Assembly: GCF_003633725.1 (NCBI RefSeq)
Contig: NZ_RBIJ01000001.1
Span: 379,934-443,933 of the forward strand
DNA length: 64,000 nt
Origin: Brockia lithotrophica
Lineage (GTDB): Bacteria > Bacillota > Bacilli > Thermicanales > DSM-22653
Direction of reading: 5' to 3'
The translations under genes were made by a program, and so were the position numbers. The notes under the pieces are model-generated. The model was given only the letters and a program-made list of their open reading frames with translations, was not told the origin of the DNA and did not search any database. Position 1 is the stretch's first letter, and every line of letters begins with the position of its first letter. Below are positions 8,379 to 17,147 of the stretch, piece after piece.

Positions 8379-9486
8379 GACGCAGACGCCGGAAGGAAAA
8401 CTTCCCCGCGTCCGACGCCTCCTCGTCTTGGGGAGGCCAGGGAGCGGCAAGACGGCCTTCTTGTTGGGCACGGCCCTCTACCTGAGGGAGCGGGGGATCG
8501 CGGTTCGCTACCTGAAACCCGTCGGCTTCGCCTTCGGCGGCGAAGGGGAGGACGCCGACGCCCTTCTCATGGGGCGCGTGCTGGGCCTGTCCGAACCGCC
8601 TGCGGCGCTTGCTCCCCTCGTGCTCGGCGTACACGCCTTTGCCGGCGACGTCGAAGAGTTTGCGCGAAAGGTCGAGGAGATGATCGCCCGGGTGGAGGCT
8701 TTGGGGCGAGATGCCGGATCGGCCGTCCTCCTCGCCGACGGTCCAGGGCGGCCGTATCGGTTGGCGGCCTTCGGCGGCGATTCCCTCGTCTTGGGCGAAA
8801 GACTCGGGGCGCACCTCGCGTACGTCGTTCGCCCGAAGGACGGCGACGATGCCTTAGACGAGGCCGTCTTTACCCTCGAGCGCGGGCGAGAGCGCGGGCT
8901 TCCTTGGGCGGGGATCGTCTTTTCCGCCGTGCGGCCGCACGAAGAGGCGCGGATCGAAGAGGTCTACCGGCCGATCTTGGCCCGCAGGGGAATTCCCGTC
9001 CTCGGTTCTGTTCCGTACACGCCAGCGCTCAGCGCCCCTACGGCGCGCGTCTTTGCCTCCGTTCTCGGCGGCAAGGTATACGAGACCGGTCCCCTCGACC
9101 GTCCCGTGGAACGCGTGCTCGTAGGCGCGATGACGCCCGAACGGGCCCTCGCGTACTTCCGCCGCTTTTCGAACGTCGCGGTGATTACCGGCGGCGATCG
9201 CACCGACCTCGCCGCCGCTGCCTTGGAGGCGGACCTGTCCCTCCTCATTTTGAGCGGGGGGATCGAGCCCGACGTGCGCGTGCTCGTGCGTGCCGAAGAA
9301 AAAGGCGTCCCCGTCCTCCTCGTGGACGAGGACACCTACACCGTGGCGCGCAAGGTGGAAGAGGTGTCGCGCGTGCTCGACGCCGACGACAAAGAGGCGG
9401 TGGAGACGGCAAAGCGCGTCGTGGCCCAAACCTTGGGTCGCTCCCTCGACGCCCTCTTCGGGATTTTCCCGGGGGAAAGGTCGTAG
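8362..9486 (+). CDS. BioD-like P-loop / DRTGG-domain protein
   Basis: 374 residues. The N-terminal dethiobiotin-synthetase-like NTPase domain has the Walker A motif LGRPGSGKTAFLLG (about residues 25-38) and lacks obvious biotin-pathway context. The C-terminal half contains a DRTGG domain (about 235-350; ITGGDRTDLAAAALEADLSLLILSGG). This two-domain architecture also forms the N-terminal part of some phosphotransacetylases, but the catalytic transferase domain is missing here. The start ATG lies inside the end of the ADP-forming acyl-CoA synthetase gene, implying translational coupling and a regulatory or assembly role for that enzyme (inference). It could sense a nucleotide; no function is proven. 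Confidence 0.8.
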   Translation: MDHEVETQTPEGKLPRVRRLLVLGRPGSGKTAFLLGTALYLRERGIAVRYLKPVGFAFGGEGEDADALLMGRVLGLSEPPAALAPLVLGVHAFAGDVEEFARKVEEMIARVEALGRDAGSAVLLADGPGRPYRLAAFGGDSLVLGERLGAHLAYVVRPKDGDDALDEAVFTLERGRERGLPWAGIVFSAVRPHEEARIEEVYRPILARRGIPVLGSVPYTPALSAPTARVFASVLGGKVYETGPLDRPVERVLVGAMTPERALAYFRRFSNVAVITGGDRTDLAAAALEADLSLLILSGGIEPDVRVLVRAEEKGVPVLLVDEDTYTVARKVEEVSRVLDADDKEAVETAKRVVAQTLGRSLDALFGIFPGERS

Positions 9487-9616
9487 CGGTTTGCCGGCCG
9501 AGGGGTTGGGCCGCCTCGAAAACGTAAAACGTAAAGAAAGAAAGGGAGCTCGGAGCTCCTCCGGAGCGCCCGCAGAAGGCGCACGGAAGGGGCGATCTCT
9601 TGGCGTTCGGAGTGTT

Positions 9617-10807
9617 TTAGGCGTAGCGCAGCGTGGCGGCTACGCCGCCGTACGGTGCGAGCCTTTCCGCCGCCCGTCCCGTGACGAGCTCCACTTCGGT
9701 GTCGTGGAGGTAGGCTTCGCGCAGCAAAGAAGTGGCAAAGGAACGTTCCATGAGGGCTGTCCCGCAGTACGGGCAGGCGGCGAGCTGTGTGAGCTCGGCG
9801 TCAAAGTACGTGCCGCATGTGGGGCAGACACGTATGTTTCCCGTGATGGGCCACGCGGCGAGCACGGTGTGTGCCCGGCCGAGGCGGACGGCGTTGAGCA
9901 CGTTTTCCCGCCCGGCGTCGGCACGGCCGTTTTTGTGGAGCTGCTCCAAGGTTTGTTCGACGAGACGATACTCGTGTTCCCTCTCCGCCCGTTCGAGGAC
10001 GGGCTTGGCAGCGAGGAGGATGTCGCGCTCCGGAGCGCCCACGCCGATGCTCAGGCCTTCCGCGAGGATTTTCTCCCGCGTCTTCGGGTGCAGGACGTCG
10101 AGCAGGAAGGAACGCGCCCGCTCTTCGCCCCCAAGGAGGACGAAGACGGGATCTTCGTGGGCGACGAACCGCTCCAGCCTTTCCGCGACATCGCGCCAGA
10201 AGCGCTCCACGTGGGCGTCGACACGTCGGTCGAAGACGTCGCTGAAGCTCCCCTTTACGACGCGCGCCCCGTGGGCTTCGAGGATGGGCGTCGAGCGCAC
10301 GTCGTATTCGGGGAATTCCGATGTGTCGATGTAGAGAAACTCCTCCTCTACGGATTCCGTGAGGCCCAGTTGCACGGTGAGGAAACGCGCCTGCTGGTGG
10401 TCGACGAGGACGATTCCGGCGCGGGCGTACTCCTCGAGAAGCCAAAGTAAGGGGACGACGGCAGGAGTCCCGTAGTGGACGAAGTTTTCCCTGAGACGCG
10501 CCTGACAGGAGCACTCTTCCTCCCAATCGCGACCCTGAAAGAGGACGTACGTCCGCCCGGTCGGGCGGAGAAGCTCTACGTGTTCGATGAGGCGTTCGAC
10601 TCGCTCTTCGAGCTCCTTGTGTTCGTCCTTCGGGAGGATGTCCGCAAAAGAACGGACGAGGTCGCGCAGCGCCGTCTTCGCCCAGACTCGGTATGCGGGG
10701 TTGGCGCGGGCGTTTTCCGGCCGCGTTGGATCTACGTCCAGGTAGAGGGACAAGACGTCGCGTCCCGGGTACGTGAGGAGCTCGCGGATCCTTTCGCGCG
10801 AAAGCAT
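9617..10807 (-). CDS. VLRF1/aeRF1-like release-factor family protein
   Basis: 396 residues. The N-terminus MLSRERIRELLTYPGRDVLS followed by LYLDVDPTRPEN is characteristic of the bacterial aeRF1-like (baeRF, Vms1-like) family. Members adopt the fold of the archaeal-eukaryotic release factor 1 and are proposed to act on stalled peptidyl-tRNA. The C-terminus carries a zinc-ribbon-like pair, CPTCG and CPYCG, about residues 327-349. ATG at 10807 is preceded by GGAGGTG. It is convergent with the BioD-like gene and divergent from rarA. Role in ribosome rescue is known for eukaryotic relatives only; in bacteria it is inferred. Confidence 0.72.
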   Translation of the reverse strand: MLSRERIRELLTYPGRDVLSLYLDVDPTRPENARANPAYRVWAKTALRDLVRSFADILPKDEHKELEERVERLIEHVELLRPTGRTYVLFQGRDWEEECSCQARLRENFVHYGTPAVVPLLWLLEEYARAGIVLVDHQQARFLTVQLGLTESVEEEFLYIDTSEFPEYDVRSTPILEAHGARVVKGSFSDVFDRRVDAHVERFWRDVAERLERFVAHEDPVFVLLGGEERARSFLLDVLHPKTREKILAEGLSIGVGAPERDILLAAKPVLERAEREHEYRLVEQTLEQLHKNGRADAGRENVLNAVRLGRAHTVLAAWPITGNIRVCPTCGTYFDAELTQLAACPYCGTALMERSFATSLLREAYLHDTEVELVTGRAAERLAPYGGVAATLRYA

Positions 10808-10877
10808 CGTACTTCACCTCCGCCTCTCGATTTGGGTCACGGGGGGTCGTCCACTTCAAGCCCGAACCTCTGCGGAA

Positions 10878-10907
10878 TTGCCTTCTCCTTTAAGTGTACC
10901 GTATCCT
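10878..10907 (+). promoter_or_regulatory. possible promoter of rarA
   Basis: TTGCCT (10878-10883), 18-bp spacer and TATCCT (10902-10907), about 60 bp before the rarA start. Both boxes are 4-5 of 6 to consensus; tentative. Confidence 0.4.
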
Positions 10908-10967
10908 AGGAACTGGATGGTGCTTTCCTCGCGTTTCCGCGGCGAGAGCGGCGAAAAGGTGAAGACC

Positions 10968-12314
10968 ATGGACCTCTTCGACTTTCGCGAACCCGAAACG
11001 GAGCGCATTCCCTTGGCCGAACGGCTTCGTCCGCAGACGCTCGACGAGATCGTCGGTCAGGAGCACATCCTCGCCCCGGGGAAACTCCTCCGGCGGGCGA
11101 TCGAGGCCGATCGCCTCACTTCGCTCATCCTCTACGGCCCCCCCGGCACGGGAAAGACGACGCTCGCCCGGGTAATTGCAGCGAAGACGAAGGCGCGCTT
11201 CGTTTCGCTGAGCGGGGTAACGGCGGGGGTGACCGACCTCCGGCGCGAGATCGACGCCGCCCGCGAAGAACTCCGCCTCTACGGACGGCGCACGGTGCTC
11301 TTCGTCGACGAAATCCACCGCTGGACGCGGGCGCAACAGGACGTCCTCCTCCCGTTCCTCGAGGACGGGAGCCTGATCCTCATCGGCGCGACGACGGAAA
11401 ATCCGTTTTTTGCCCTGCGCGGCGCGCTTCTCTCTCGGTCGCTCGTCTTCGAGCTTCGCCCCCTCTCCGAAGAAGCGTTGCGGACGCTCGCGGAACGCGC
11501 CTTGCGCGATCCCCGAGGGCTGGGCAAGCTAGGGGTCGAAATCGACGCGGACGCCCTTGCGCACCTCATTCGCACGTCGGGAGGAGATGCGCGGCGCTTT
11601 TTGAACGCTCTGGAGCTCGCCGCCCTTACCGCCCGCGTAGGCGAAGGCGGGACAGTGCGCATTACCCTGGCGGATGCCGAAGAGTCCGTCCAACGGTCCG
11701 CCGTGCGCTACGACGCCGACGGCGACGCCCACTACGACGTCGTGAGCGCGTTCATCAAATCCATCCGCGGCTCCGATCCCGACGCAGCCTTGTACTGGCT
11801 CGCGCGCATGCTCGACGCCGGAGAGGACCCCCTTTTTATCGCCCGGCGCCTCGTCATCGCCGCAAGCGAAGACATCGGGAACGCCGACCCCCACGCGCTC
11901 CCCCTCGCGGTAGCGGCCTTCGAAGCCGTGGAACGCATCGGCATGCCGGAAGGAAGAATCCCCCTCGCCCAGGTCACCGCCTATCTCGCCCTCGCCCCGA
12001 AGTCGAACTCGAGCTACCGCGCCATAGGCGCCTACCTCGAGTGGATTCGCGAACACGGAGCGGCGGAAGTTCCACCGCACCTTCGCGACGCCCACTACTC
12101 CGGCGCAAAACGTCTGGGCCGTGGAGAAGGGTACCTCTACCCCCACGATTACCCCGACCATTTCGTCGTTCAGGAGTACCTTCCCCAGGGCGTGCCCCGG
12201 CTCTTCCGTCCAGGAAGCTTAGGGTGGGAAGGTCGAGCGGCCGAACTCCACACCCAAAGATGGGGAAGCCCCGAAACCACCCCAGAAATTAAAGGAGGAA
12301 AAGCGGGAGAATGA
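10968..12314 (+). CDS. rarA: replication-associated recombination protein A (AAA+ ATPase)
   Basis: 448 residues, usual length for RarA/MgsA. AAA+ core with Walker A GPPGTGKTT (about 56-64), Walker B LFVDEIHRW (about 105-113) and sensor-1 IGATTENPFFA. The C-terminal RarA/WRNIP1 tetramerisation region contains KSIRGSDPDAALYWLARML. The protein binds SSB and ends of double-stranded DNA at stalled replication forks. ATG 10968 is set by AAAAGGTG at 7-nt spacing; an in-frame GTG at 10959 is an alternative. Its stop overlaps the next gene's start by 4 bp. Confidence 0.93.
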   Translation: MDLFDFREPETERIPLAERLRPQTLDEIVGQEHILAPGKLLRRAIEADRLTSLILYGPPGTGKTTLARVIAAKTKARFVSLSGVTAGVTDLRREIDAAREELRLYGRRTVLFVDEIHRWTRAQQDVLLPFLEDGSLILIGATTENPFFALRGALLSRSLVFELRPLSEEALRTLAERALRDPRGLGKLGVEIDADALAHLIRTSGGDARRFLNALELAALTARVGEGGTVRITLADAEESVQRSAVRYDADGDAHYDVVSAFIKSIRGSDPDAALYWLARMLDAGEDPLFIARRLVIAASEDIGNADPHALPLAVAAFEAVERIGMPEGRIPLAQVTAYLALAPKSNSSYRAIGAYLEWIREHGAAEVPPHLRDAHYSGAKRLGRGEGYLYPHDYPDHFVVQEYLPQGVPRLFRPGSLGWEGRAAELHTQRWGSPETTPEIKGGKAGE

Positions 12315-12910
12315 GCGCTTTAGAAGCGAGCAGAAACCGCCGGCGGCGTGGCCGTTCGGCCGTTTTCGCCACCCTCTTTTTGACAGGGATTCTCTTGCCC
12401 GGGCTTATGTCGGGATTGGGAGGCTGCGGCACTTCCGGGCAGGAAGGGAAGTCCGCCGGCCCTTCTCCGAGCACTTCGGCCAAATCCCCCGCTCCTAACG
12501 CACAACCCACGCCGAGGTCTGGAAACGGCGGGGAGCAGGGGGGATCCTGCCCGCAGATCCTCGAGCGTATGATGAAGGAATACGAGTTGCGAAACGAGGT
12601 GGACGACCTCGTCCATCGCCTGTTCGAAGCGATGGCCCGCGGCGATCTCGGCACCGCGCGCACGCTCGTCGCCCCGGGCGTGGAGGTTTCTCAAGGAAAG
12701 ATTGCCTTCCAAGACGTCCAAGGGCGAAAGCTCGAATACACCTTCCCCAAGGAGGAGTGCCTCCGCCTGAGGGGGTATACGTTCTCCCCCGATCAGTCGC
12801 GCGCCGAGCTGAACTACGAAAACCGACGTTCCGAAGGGCGATTTGCGGAGATCTACGTCACCGTAGTGCGGGTAGGCGACGGCTACCGCGTTTCTGAGAT
12901 TCTCCAGTAA
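12311..12910 (+). CDS. putative lipoprotein
   Basis: 199 residues. Positively charged N-terminus, a hydrophobic segment (about 18-36) and a lipobox LGGC near residue 39, so predicted to be a lipid-anchored, surface-exposed protein. A low-complexity Ser/Pro/Asn linker follows (about 45-75). The C-terminal domain (about 85-199) contains alpha-helical and beta segments such as MARGDLGTARTLVAPG and ends RVGDGYRVSEILQ, which resembles small NTF2-like or DUF4878-type folds; that resemblance is only impressionistic. Start ATG overlaps the rarA stop in an ATGA arrangement. I do not recognise a specific function. Confidence 0.7.
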   Translation: MSALEASRNRRRRGRSAVFATLFLTGILLPGLMSGLGGCGTSGQEGKSAGPSPSTSAKSPAPNAQPTPRSGNGGEQGGSCPQILERMMKEYELRNEVDDLVHRLFEAMARGDLGTARTLVAPGVEVSQGKIAFQDVQGRKLEYTFPKEECLRLRGYTFSPDQSRAELNYENRRSEGRFAEIYVTVVRVGDGYRVSEILQ

Positions 12911-13060
12911 AAGGCGTCGGCGGCCAAGGCCTAAAAACTCCGGCAATCGTCACGGAGGCGAAAGACACGTCTGTCCGCATGTGCGGCGCGTAGGAAAATG
13001 GGTTCGGAAGCGGCAACGTTCCCACGGCGCAGAGTAAGGCCCCTTCGCCCGAGACGGCCG

Positions 13061-14497
13061 TCAAGGCACGATATCCTTCGGACCGTAAGGAACGCGGTGT
13101 TCGGGCAGGAAGGTGTGGGGGAAGATTTCTGCGTAGCGCTCGGGGTTGTAGGTGTGCACGGGGACGAGACGCTTCGGTGCGATCGCCCGCACGATTTGAA
13201 AGAGGTGGTCGGGAACGGCGTGGCCGTTTGCGTGCAGGAGTTCGTAGCGGAAGCCGCTCGCCTCGATCGCCTCTCGCCACGGGCCATAGGCAGGATTGTG
13301 CGGGCCGTAGGGCATCCCGTCGCTGTGGAAGAACACCCCTTCGGTCCCCGCCAGATCAAGGGGGAGGGCGGGGTACGTGCAGGGAACGTGCACGAAAAAC
13401 TCCTGCGGAGAGGCGACGAGGTCGGCCAAGTCGACACGGGGGATCTCTCGCGGAAGGGGGAGGAGTCTCGCCTCCTCTGCTTCGCCGTCCGGTAGGCGTA
13501 GTACGGCGAAGTCCCTTCTCCCCGTGAGCGCAAAGAGGTACCGTGCGGCCTTAGGACCCAAAAGCGCCTTTCGCCCGAGCGTCTTGGCGAGGTTTACGTA
13601 GAGGAGGAGGCGCTCCGCGTCCCGGACGTACGTGTGCACGAGGACGGGACCCCGGACGTCCGCTGCAACGTCGGCAAGGCGTTTCGCCAGTGCGCTTTCG
13701 AAGGTCGGAGCGCGGCGTAGAGCCTCTTCTTCGCGTTCCGGCGGAAGTGAGGTCCCCTCGAGGAGTAGGAGGTCGGGACGAAAGGAGCGCGCCTCGGCGA
13801 CGAAGCGGGCGGTTTTTTGCGGGTTGCTTCCGTGCAGCCGAAGGTCGCCGCTGTAGACGAGCCGAAGGTCTGGCGTCTCGAGAAACAGGGCCGAGGCCCC
13901 GGGGACATTGTGGTCTACGGAGAGTACCCAAAAGCGGATGTCGCCAATGCGAAAGTTCCGCTCCTCGGGCATAGGGACAACCGTTTCGTGATCGTCCGGG
14001 GCCCCTTCTTCGGCAAGTCCGGAGAGGGCGAGTGCCTTCCACACGCGCAGGGATTCCTCGCTCGTGTACACCGGTACCTTGGGATGAAGCCAGGGAAGCC
14101 CGGACGTGTGGTCAAGGTGGAAATGGCTAATGAAGACGGCGGTTTCTCCGCTCCACTCTTCGTAGGGTACGGGGGATCTCTCCTCGCGACCGAACGGTGT
14201 GGGGGAGGGGGAGGCGTCGTCCTTCGAGTAACCGCTTCCATCTATACGCAAGGGCAGAAGGAGGTCTTGTCTGCGGTACACGCCGTCGAGCGTGGGGAGC
14301 CTTCGAAGGAGGAGGAGGTGGCGCAAAGAAGGCTTTTGGCCGTCGGGAAAGAACTGGGCCTCTGCAAAAGCCTGAGCAGGGCGATAGGCCGAACCGAAGT
14401 CGAAGAGGAGGCGGGCTTCTCCGTAGCGAACTTCCACGACGGTGCCGCCGATTTGCCGCAGTCCGGCGTGAAAGACGATCTCTGTCTCTCGAGGCAA
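13061..14497 (-). CDS. metallo-beta-lactamase fold hydrolase, beta-CASP/RNase J-like
   Basis: 478 residues. MBL motif 2 is HFHLDHTSG (about residue 140) and a further metal region reads DLRLVYSGDLRLHG. Downstream segments RGPVLVHTYVRDAERLLLYV, LLHANGHAVPDHLFQIV and PKRLVPVHT resemble the beta-CASP motifs of RNase J and CPSF73-like nucleases, so an RNA- or DNA-processing role is plausible. An insert rich in Ser/Pro sits between the first strands and motif 2. TTG at 14497 is preferred because AAGGAG lies 7 nt upstream; an ATG at 14536 with a weaker site is the alternative. It is divergent from motA and convergent with the lipoprotein gene. Confidence 0.72.
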   Translation of the reverse strand: MPRETEIVFHAGLRQIGGTVVEVRYGEARLLFDFGSAYRPAQAFAEAQFFPDGQKPSLRHLLLLRRLPTLDGVYRRQDLLLPLRIDGSGYSKDDASPSPTPFGREERSPVPYEEWSGETAVFISHFHLDHTSGLPWLHPKVPVYTSEESLRVWKALALSGLAEEGAPDDHETVVPMPEERNFRIGDIRFWVLSVDHNVPGASALFLETPDLRLVYSGDLRLHGSNPQKTARFVAEARSFRPDLLLLEGTSLPPEREEEALRRAPTFESALAKRLADVAADVRGPVLVHTYVRDAERLLLYVNLAKTLGRKALLGPKAARYLFALTGRRDFAVLRLPDGEAEEARLLPLPREIPRVDLADLVASPQEFFVHVPCTYPALPLDLAGTEGVFFHSDGMPYGPHNPAYGPWREAIEASGFRYELLHANGHAVPDHLFQIVRAIAPKRLVPVHTYNPERYAEIFPHTFLPEHRVPYGPKDIVP

Positions 14498-14681
14498 TGC
14501 GGTACGCTCCTTCCTGAGAGGGATCCCCACGACCATTGTACCGTATCCTGTGCGGGAACCAAGGCGCGGAGGAAACCCGCGGCTAAATCTTTTCGGCCTT
14601 CCCGCCGATCTCAAACAAAGAGGGACCGTTCGGACGTTCCCTCGCCACCACCTCACGGGCACGGGAAAAGGGGGAGGCGCC

Positions 14682-15521
14682 GTGGAGATTTCCACCGTGC
14701 TGGGACTCATCGTCGCCGTCTTCGCCATCGGGTACGGGGTGATCCTCAAGGGAGTCCCCATTGGGGCGCTTTTTTCCAACCCCGCCGCCTACTTGATCAT
14801 CATCGGCGGCACGGTGGCGGTTACGCTCAACGCCTTCACCATGGACGAGCTCAAGCGCCTCCCGCAGCTCCTTCGCTTCGTCGTCATGGGGGTCCGTTTC
14901 CCCGACGAAAACAAGCTCATCGACCGGTTTATGGAGTGGGCAATCATCGCCCGGCGCGAAGGCATCCTCGCCCTCGAAGCGCACGTCGAAGAAGTCGAAG
15001 ACCCCTTCCTCCGAAACGGGCTCAAAATGGTCGTCGATGGGCGGGACATGGAGTTCATCCGCGACGCCCTCCTTCAGGACATTCAGGCCATGGAAGAGCG
15101 GCACGCCCGCTACGCCTCGATTTTTTCCCAGGCGGGCACCTACGCGCCCACGCTCGGCGTTCTGGGGGCCGTCGTCGGCCTCATCGCCGCCCTCTCGCAT
15201 ATCGACGATACGAGCAAGCTCGGCGCGGCGATTGCCGCCGCCTTCATCGCCACCTTCCTCGGAATCTTTACGGGGTACGTTCTCTGGCATCCCTTTGCCA
15301 ACAAACTCAACGTCCTCACCAAGCGCGAGGTGGCCCTCAAACTCCTCATGCTCGAGGGAATCCTGTCTCTGCAGGCGGGGATGTCGCCGACGAACATCGA
15401 AGAGAAGCTCGTCGTCTTTCTGCCCTTGAGTGTGCGCGCCGCACGGGAGCGGGAAAAGGAAGCGGCAAAGCGGCGGGGAGTGGAGGTGAAGGAGGGTGAA
15501 GCGGCCGGCATCGCGCGGTGA
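14682..15521 (+). CDS. motA: flagellar motor stator protein MotA/MotP
   Basis: 279 residues with four membrane helices: about 5-23, 28-48, and the pair near 150-200 (TLGVLGAVVGLIAALSHID and LGAAIAAAFIATFLGIFTGYVLWHPFA). It forms the ion-channel stator with MotB and transmits torque to FliG through the cytoplasmic loop (about 70-140, with charged FLRNGLKMVVDGRD). GTG at 14682 follows AAAAGGGGGAGG. Whether it uses H+ or Na+ is not decided. No other flagellar gene is nearby. motB overlaps by 26 bp. Confidence 0.93.
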   Translation: MEISTVLGLIVAVFAIGYGVILKGVPIGALFSNPAAYLIIIGGTVAVTLNAFTMDELKRLPQLLRFVVMGVRFPDENKLIDRFMEWAIIARREGILALEAHVEEVEDPFLRNGLKMVVDGRDMEFIRDALLQDIQAMEERHARYASIFSQAGTYAPTLGVLGAVVGLIAALSHIDDTSKLGAAIAAAFIATFLGIFTGYVLWHPFANKLNVLTKREVALKLLMLEGILSLQAGMSPTNIEEKLVVFLPLSVRAAREREKEAAKRRGVEVKEGEAAGIAR

Positions 15522-16341
15522 GGAAAACGGCGGACACTCTACGAGTGAGCTTTGGCTCATCCCCTACGCCGACCTGCTCACCCTCCTCCTCGCCCTCTTT
15601 ATCGTCTTGTTTTCCGTAAGCCAGATCGACAACAAGCGTCTCGCGGCGCTCAGCGAATACTTTTCCCTTGCCCTGCAAGGCGGGCCGGGCGTCCTCCAAA
15701 ACACGCACGTCCTTCCCCCCGCGCAAACTCCCGCGCTTCCCCCTTCGCCCCACGGAGGGAAACCCGATGCGGGGCCGGGAGCGCCCGCAGGAGGGGGCGG
15801 AGAAACGGTCTCTCCCGAGGAAAAGGAGCGGCTCGAGCGGATTCTTACCGAAGAGCGGCTTCTCCGCGGAATCCAGAGCGAAGTAGAGAAATTCGCCCAA
15901 GAAACGGGGCTGGAGGGCGAGTTTTCCGCGCAGCTTACGGAGGAAGGGCTCCTCCTCTCCATCGGGGAAAAGGCGTTGTTTCCTTCGGGCAGCGCCGAGC
16001 TTACGCCTCAGGCGAGGGAGGTGGCCCGCCGCGTCGCCCAACTCCTGGAACGCGTGATGCCCCGAGAGGTGATCGTTGCGGGGCATACGGACAACGTCCC
16101 GATCAACCGCCCGCCCTTCTACTCCAACTGGGAGCTCTCGGCGGCGCGCGCCGTAAACTTTCTCAAAGCCCTCTTGACCTACGGACCGTCCCTCGATCCG
16201 CACCATATGCGCGCCGTGGCCTACGGGGAGTTCCGCCCGGTGGCCGACAATGCGACGGAGGCCGGAAGGGCGAAAAACCGGCGCGTCGAAGTCCTCATCC
16301 TGCGCCAATACCCGCCGGAAGGGGGAGGGGGGAGCCGGTAG
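15496..16341 (+). CDS. motB: flagellar motor stator protein MotB/MotS
   Basis: 281 residues. A single membrane helix (about 22-45) carries the ion-binding aspartate, D26, in the sequence IPYADLLTLLLALFIVLFSVS. The C-terminal OmpA-like peptidoglycan-binding domain (about 155-275) includes SGSAELTPQAREVARRVAQ, GHTDNVPINRPPFYSNWELS and AKNRRVEVLIL. A Pro/Gly-rich linker lies at 75-110. The GTG start at 15496 has GAAGGAGG directly upstream and lies inside motA, giving translational coupling of the two stator subunits. Confidence 0.93.
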   Translation: MKRPASRGEENGGHSTSELWLIPYADLLTLLLALFIVLFSVSQIDNKRLAALSEYFSLALQGGPGVLQNTHVLPPAQTPALPPSPHGGKPDAGPGAPAGGGGETVSPEEKERLERILTEERLLRGIQSEVEKFAQETGLEGEFSAQLTEEGLLLSIGEKALFPSGSAELTPQAREVARRVAQLLERVMPREVIVAGHTDNVPINRPPFYSNWELSAARAVNFLKALLTYGPSLDPHHMRAVAYGEFRPVADNATEAGRAKNRRVEVLILRQYPPEGGGGSR

Positions 16342-16466
16342 CTTCCCCTTTCGCCGGCTACCGAGAGGGCACCCGGAGGAGTGGAGTTTTCTATGCCCTT
16401 AACAACCCGGAGCGATCGCCTTAGGCGGCGTCCTGTGGTAGGATCGTCCCGAGGGGGGATGGGCCG

Positions 16467-17111
16467 GTGCACGAACGCGAAGCACAGACGCGACAGGGGA
16501 TAGAGGAAGCGAAAAGCCGCACCGCCGAGGCAGGGGAAGGCGGAGTCCACCCCGCATCCGAAGGCGCGTGCCCGGAAATCACCTTGGAACGGCGCGAAAT
16601 GTACGCTGGTAAGATCGTCCGCGTCGTCTTGGACCAAATCGAAAACTGCCGCGGCCACCGCTCGACGCGGGAGATCGTCGTCCATCCCGGAGCCGTTGCG
16701 GTCCTCGCCCGCACGGAAGAAGGAAAGTTTCTCTTCGTGAGGCAGTACCGAAAGCCCGTAGAACGCGACCTCCTGGAAATCCCGGCGGGAAAGCGGGAAG
16801 AAGGGGAAACGCCGGAGGTCACCGCCGTGCGGGAACTGCGGGAAGAAACGGGATACGGCGGCGGGACGTGGACGTACTTGGGCAAAATCTACACCTCGCC
16901 CGGCATGTTGAGCGAAGGGATCGACCTCTACTTTACCGATGCCGTCCATCCCGTGGGCGTCACTCCCGACGATCCCGACGAGATTTTGCGCGTCGAGCAT
17001 CTCGACGCGGAAGAAATTCGCCGCGCCGTTCTTCGGGGAGAACTCGTGGACGCCAAAAGCCTAGCCGCCCTCGCCTTGGCGTCGCAAAAGCTCGGCCTCG
17101 ACATTTTGTGA
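16467..17111 (+). CDS. nudF: ADP-ribose pyrophosphatase (Nudix)
   Basis: 214 residues. A complete Nudix box starts at GKREEGETPEV and runs to RELREETGY, fitting GX5EX7REUXEEXGU (about residues 111-133). FVRQYRKPVERDLLEIPAGK before the box is typical of the NudF/YffH-type ADP-sugar diphosphatases that split ADP-ribose into AMP and ribose 5-phosphate. About 35 residues at the N-terminus are unconserved and low-complexity, so a later start is possible; GTG 16467 follows GAGGGGGGA. It converges on the mgtC-like gene. Confidence 0.88.
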   Translation: MHEREAQTRQGIEEAKSRTAEAGEGGVHPASEGACPEITLERREMYAGKIVRVVLDQIENCRGHRSTREIVVHPGAVAVLARTEEGKFLFVRQYRKPVERDLLEIPAGKREEGETPEVTAVRELREETGYGGGTWTYLGKIYTSPGMLSEGIDLYFTDAVHPVGVTPDDPDEILRVEHLDAEEIRRAVLRGELVDAKSLAALALASQKLGLDIL

Positions 17112-17147
17112 AGAGGGAGCTCGGAAAGCCGGAGCGGCCGGTGTTGC

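Noticed and set aside
10895-14549. Shared 13-mer TGTACCGTATCCT upstream of rarA (10895) and motA (14537)
   Set aside because: A 13-base repeat is expected by chance many times in 64 kb; no other context supports a common operator.
13817-15499. Plus-strand frame of 560 codons covering the MBL hydrolase and motA
   Set aside because: It is in the wrong frame for motA and antisense to the MBL gene, and its translation is Arg/Pro/Gly-rich with no domain.
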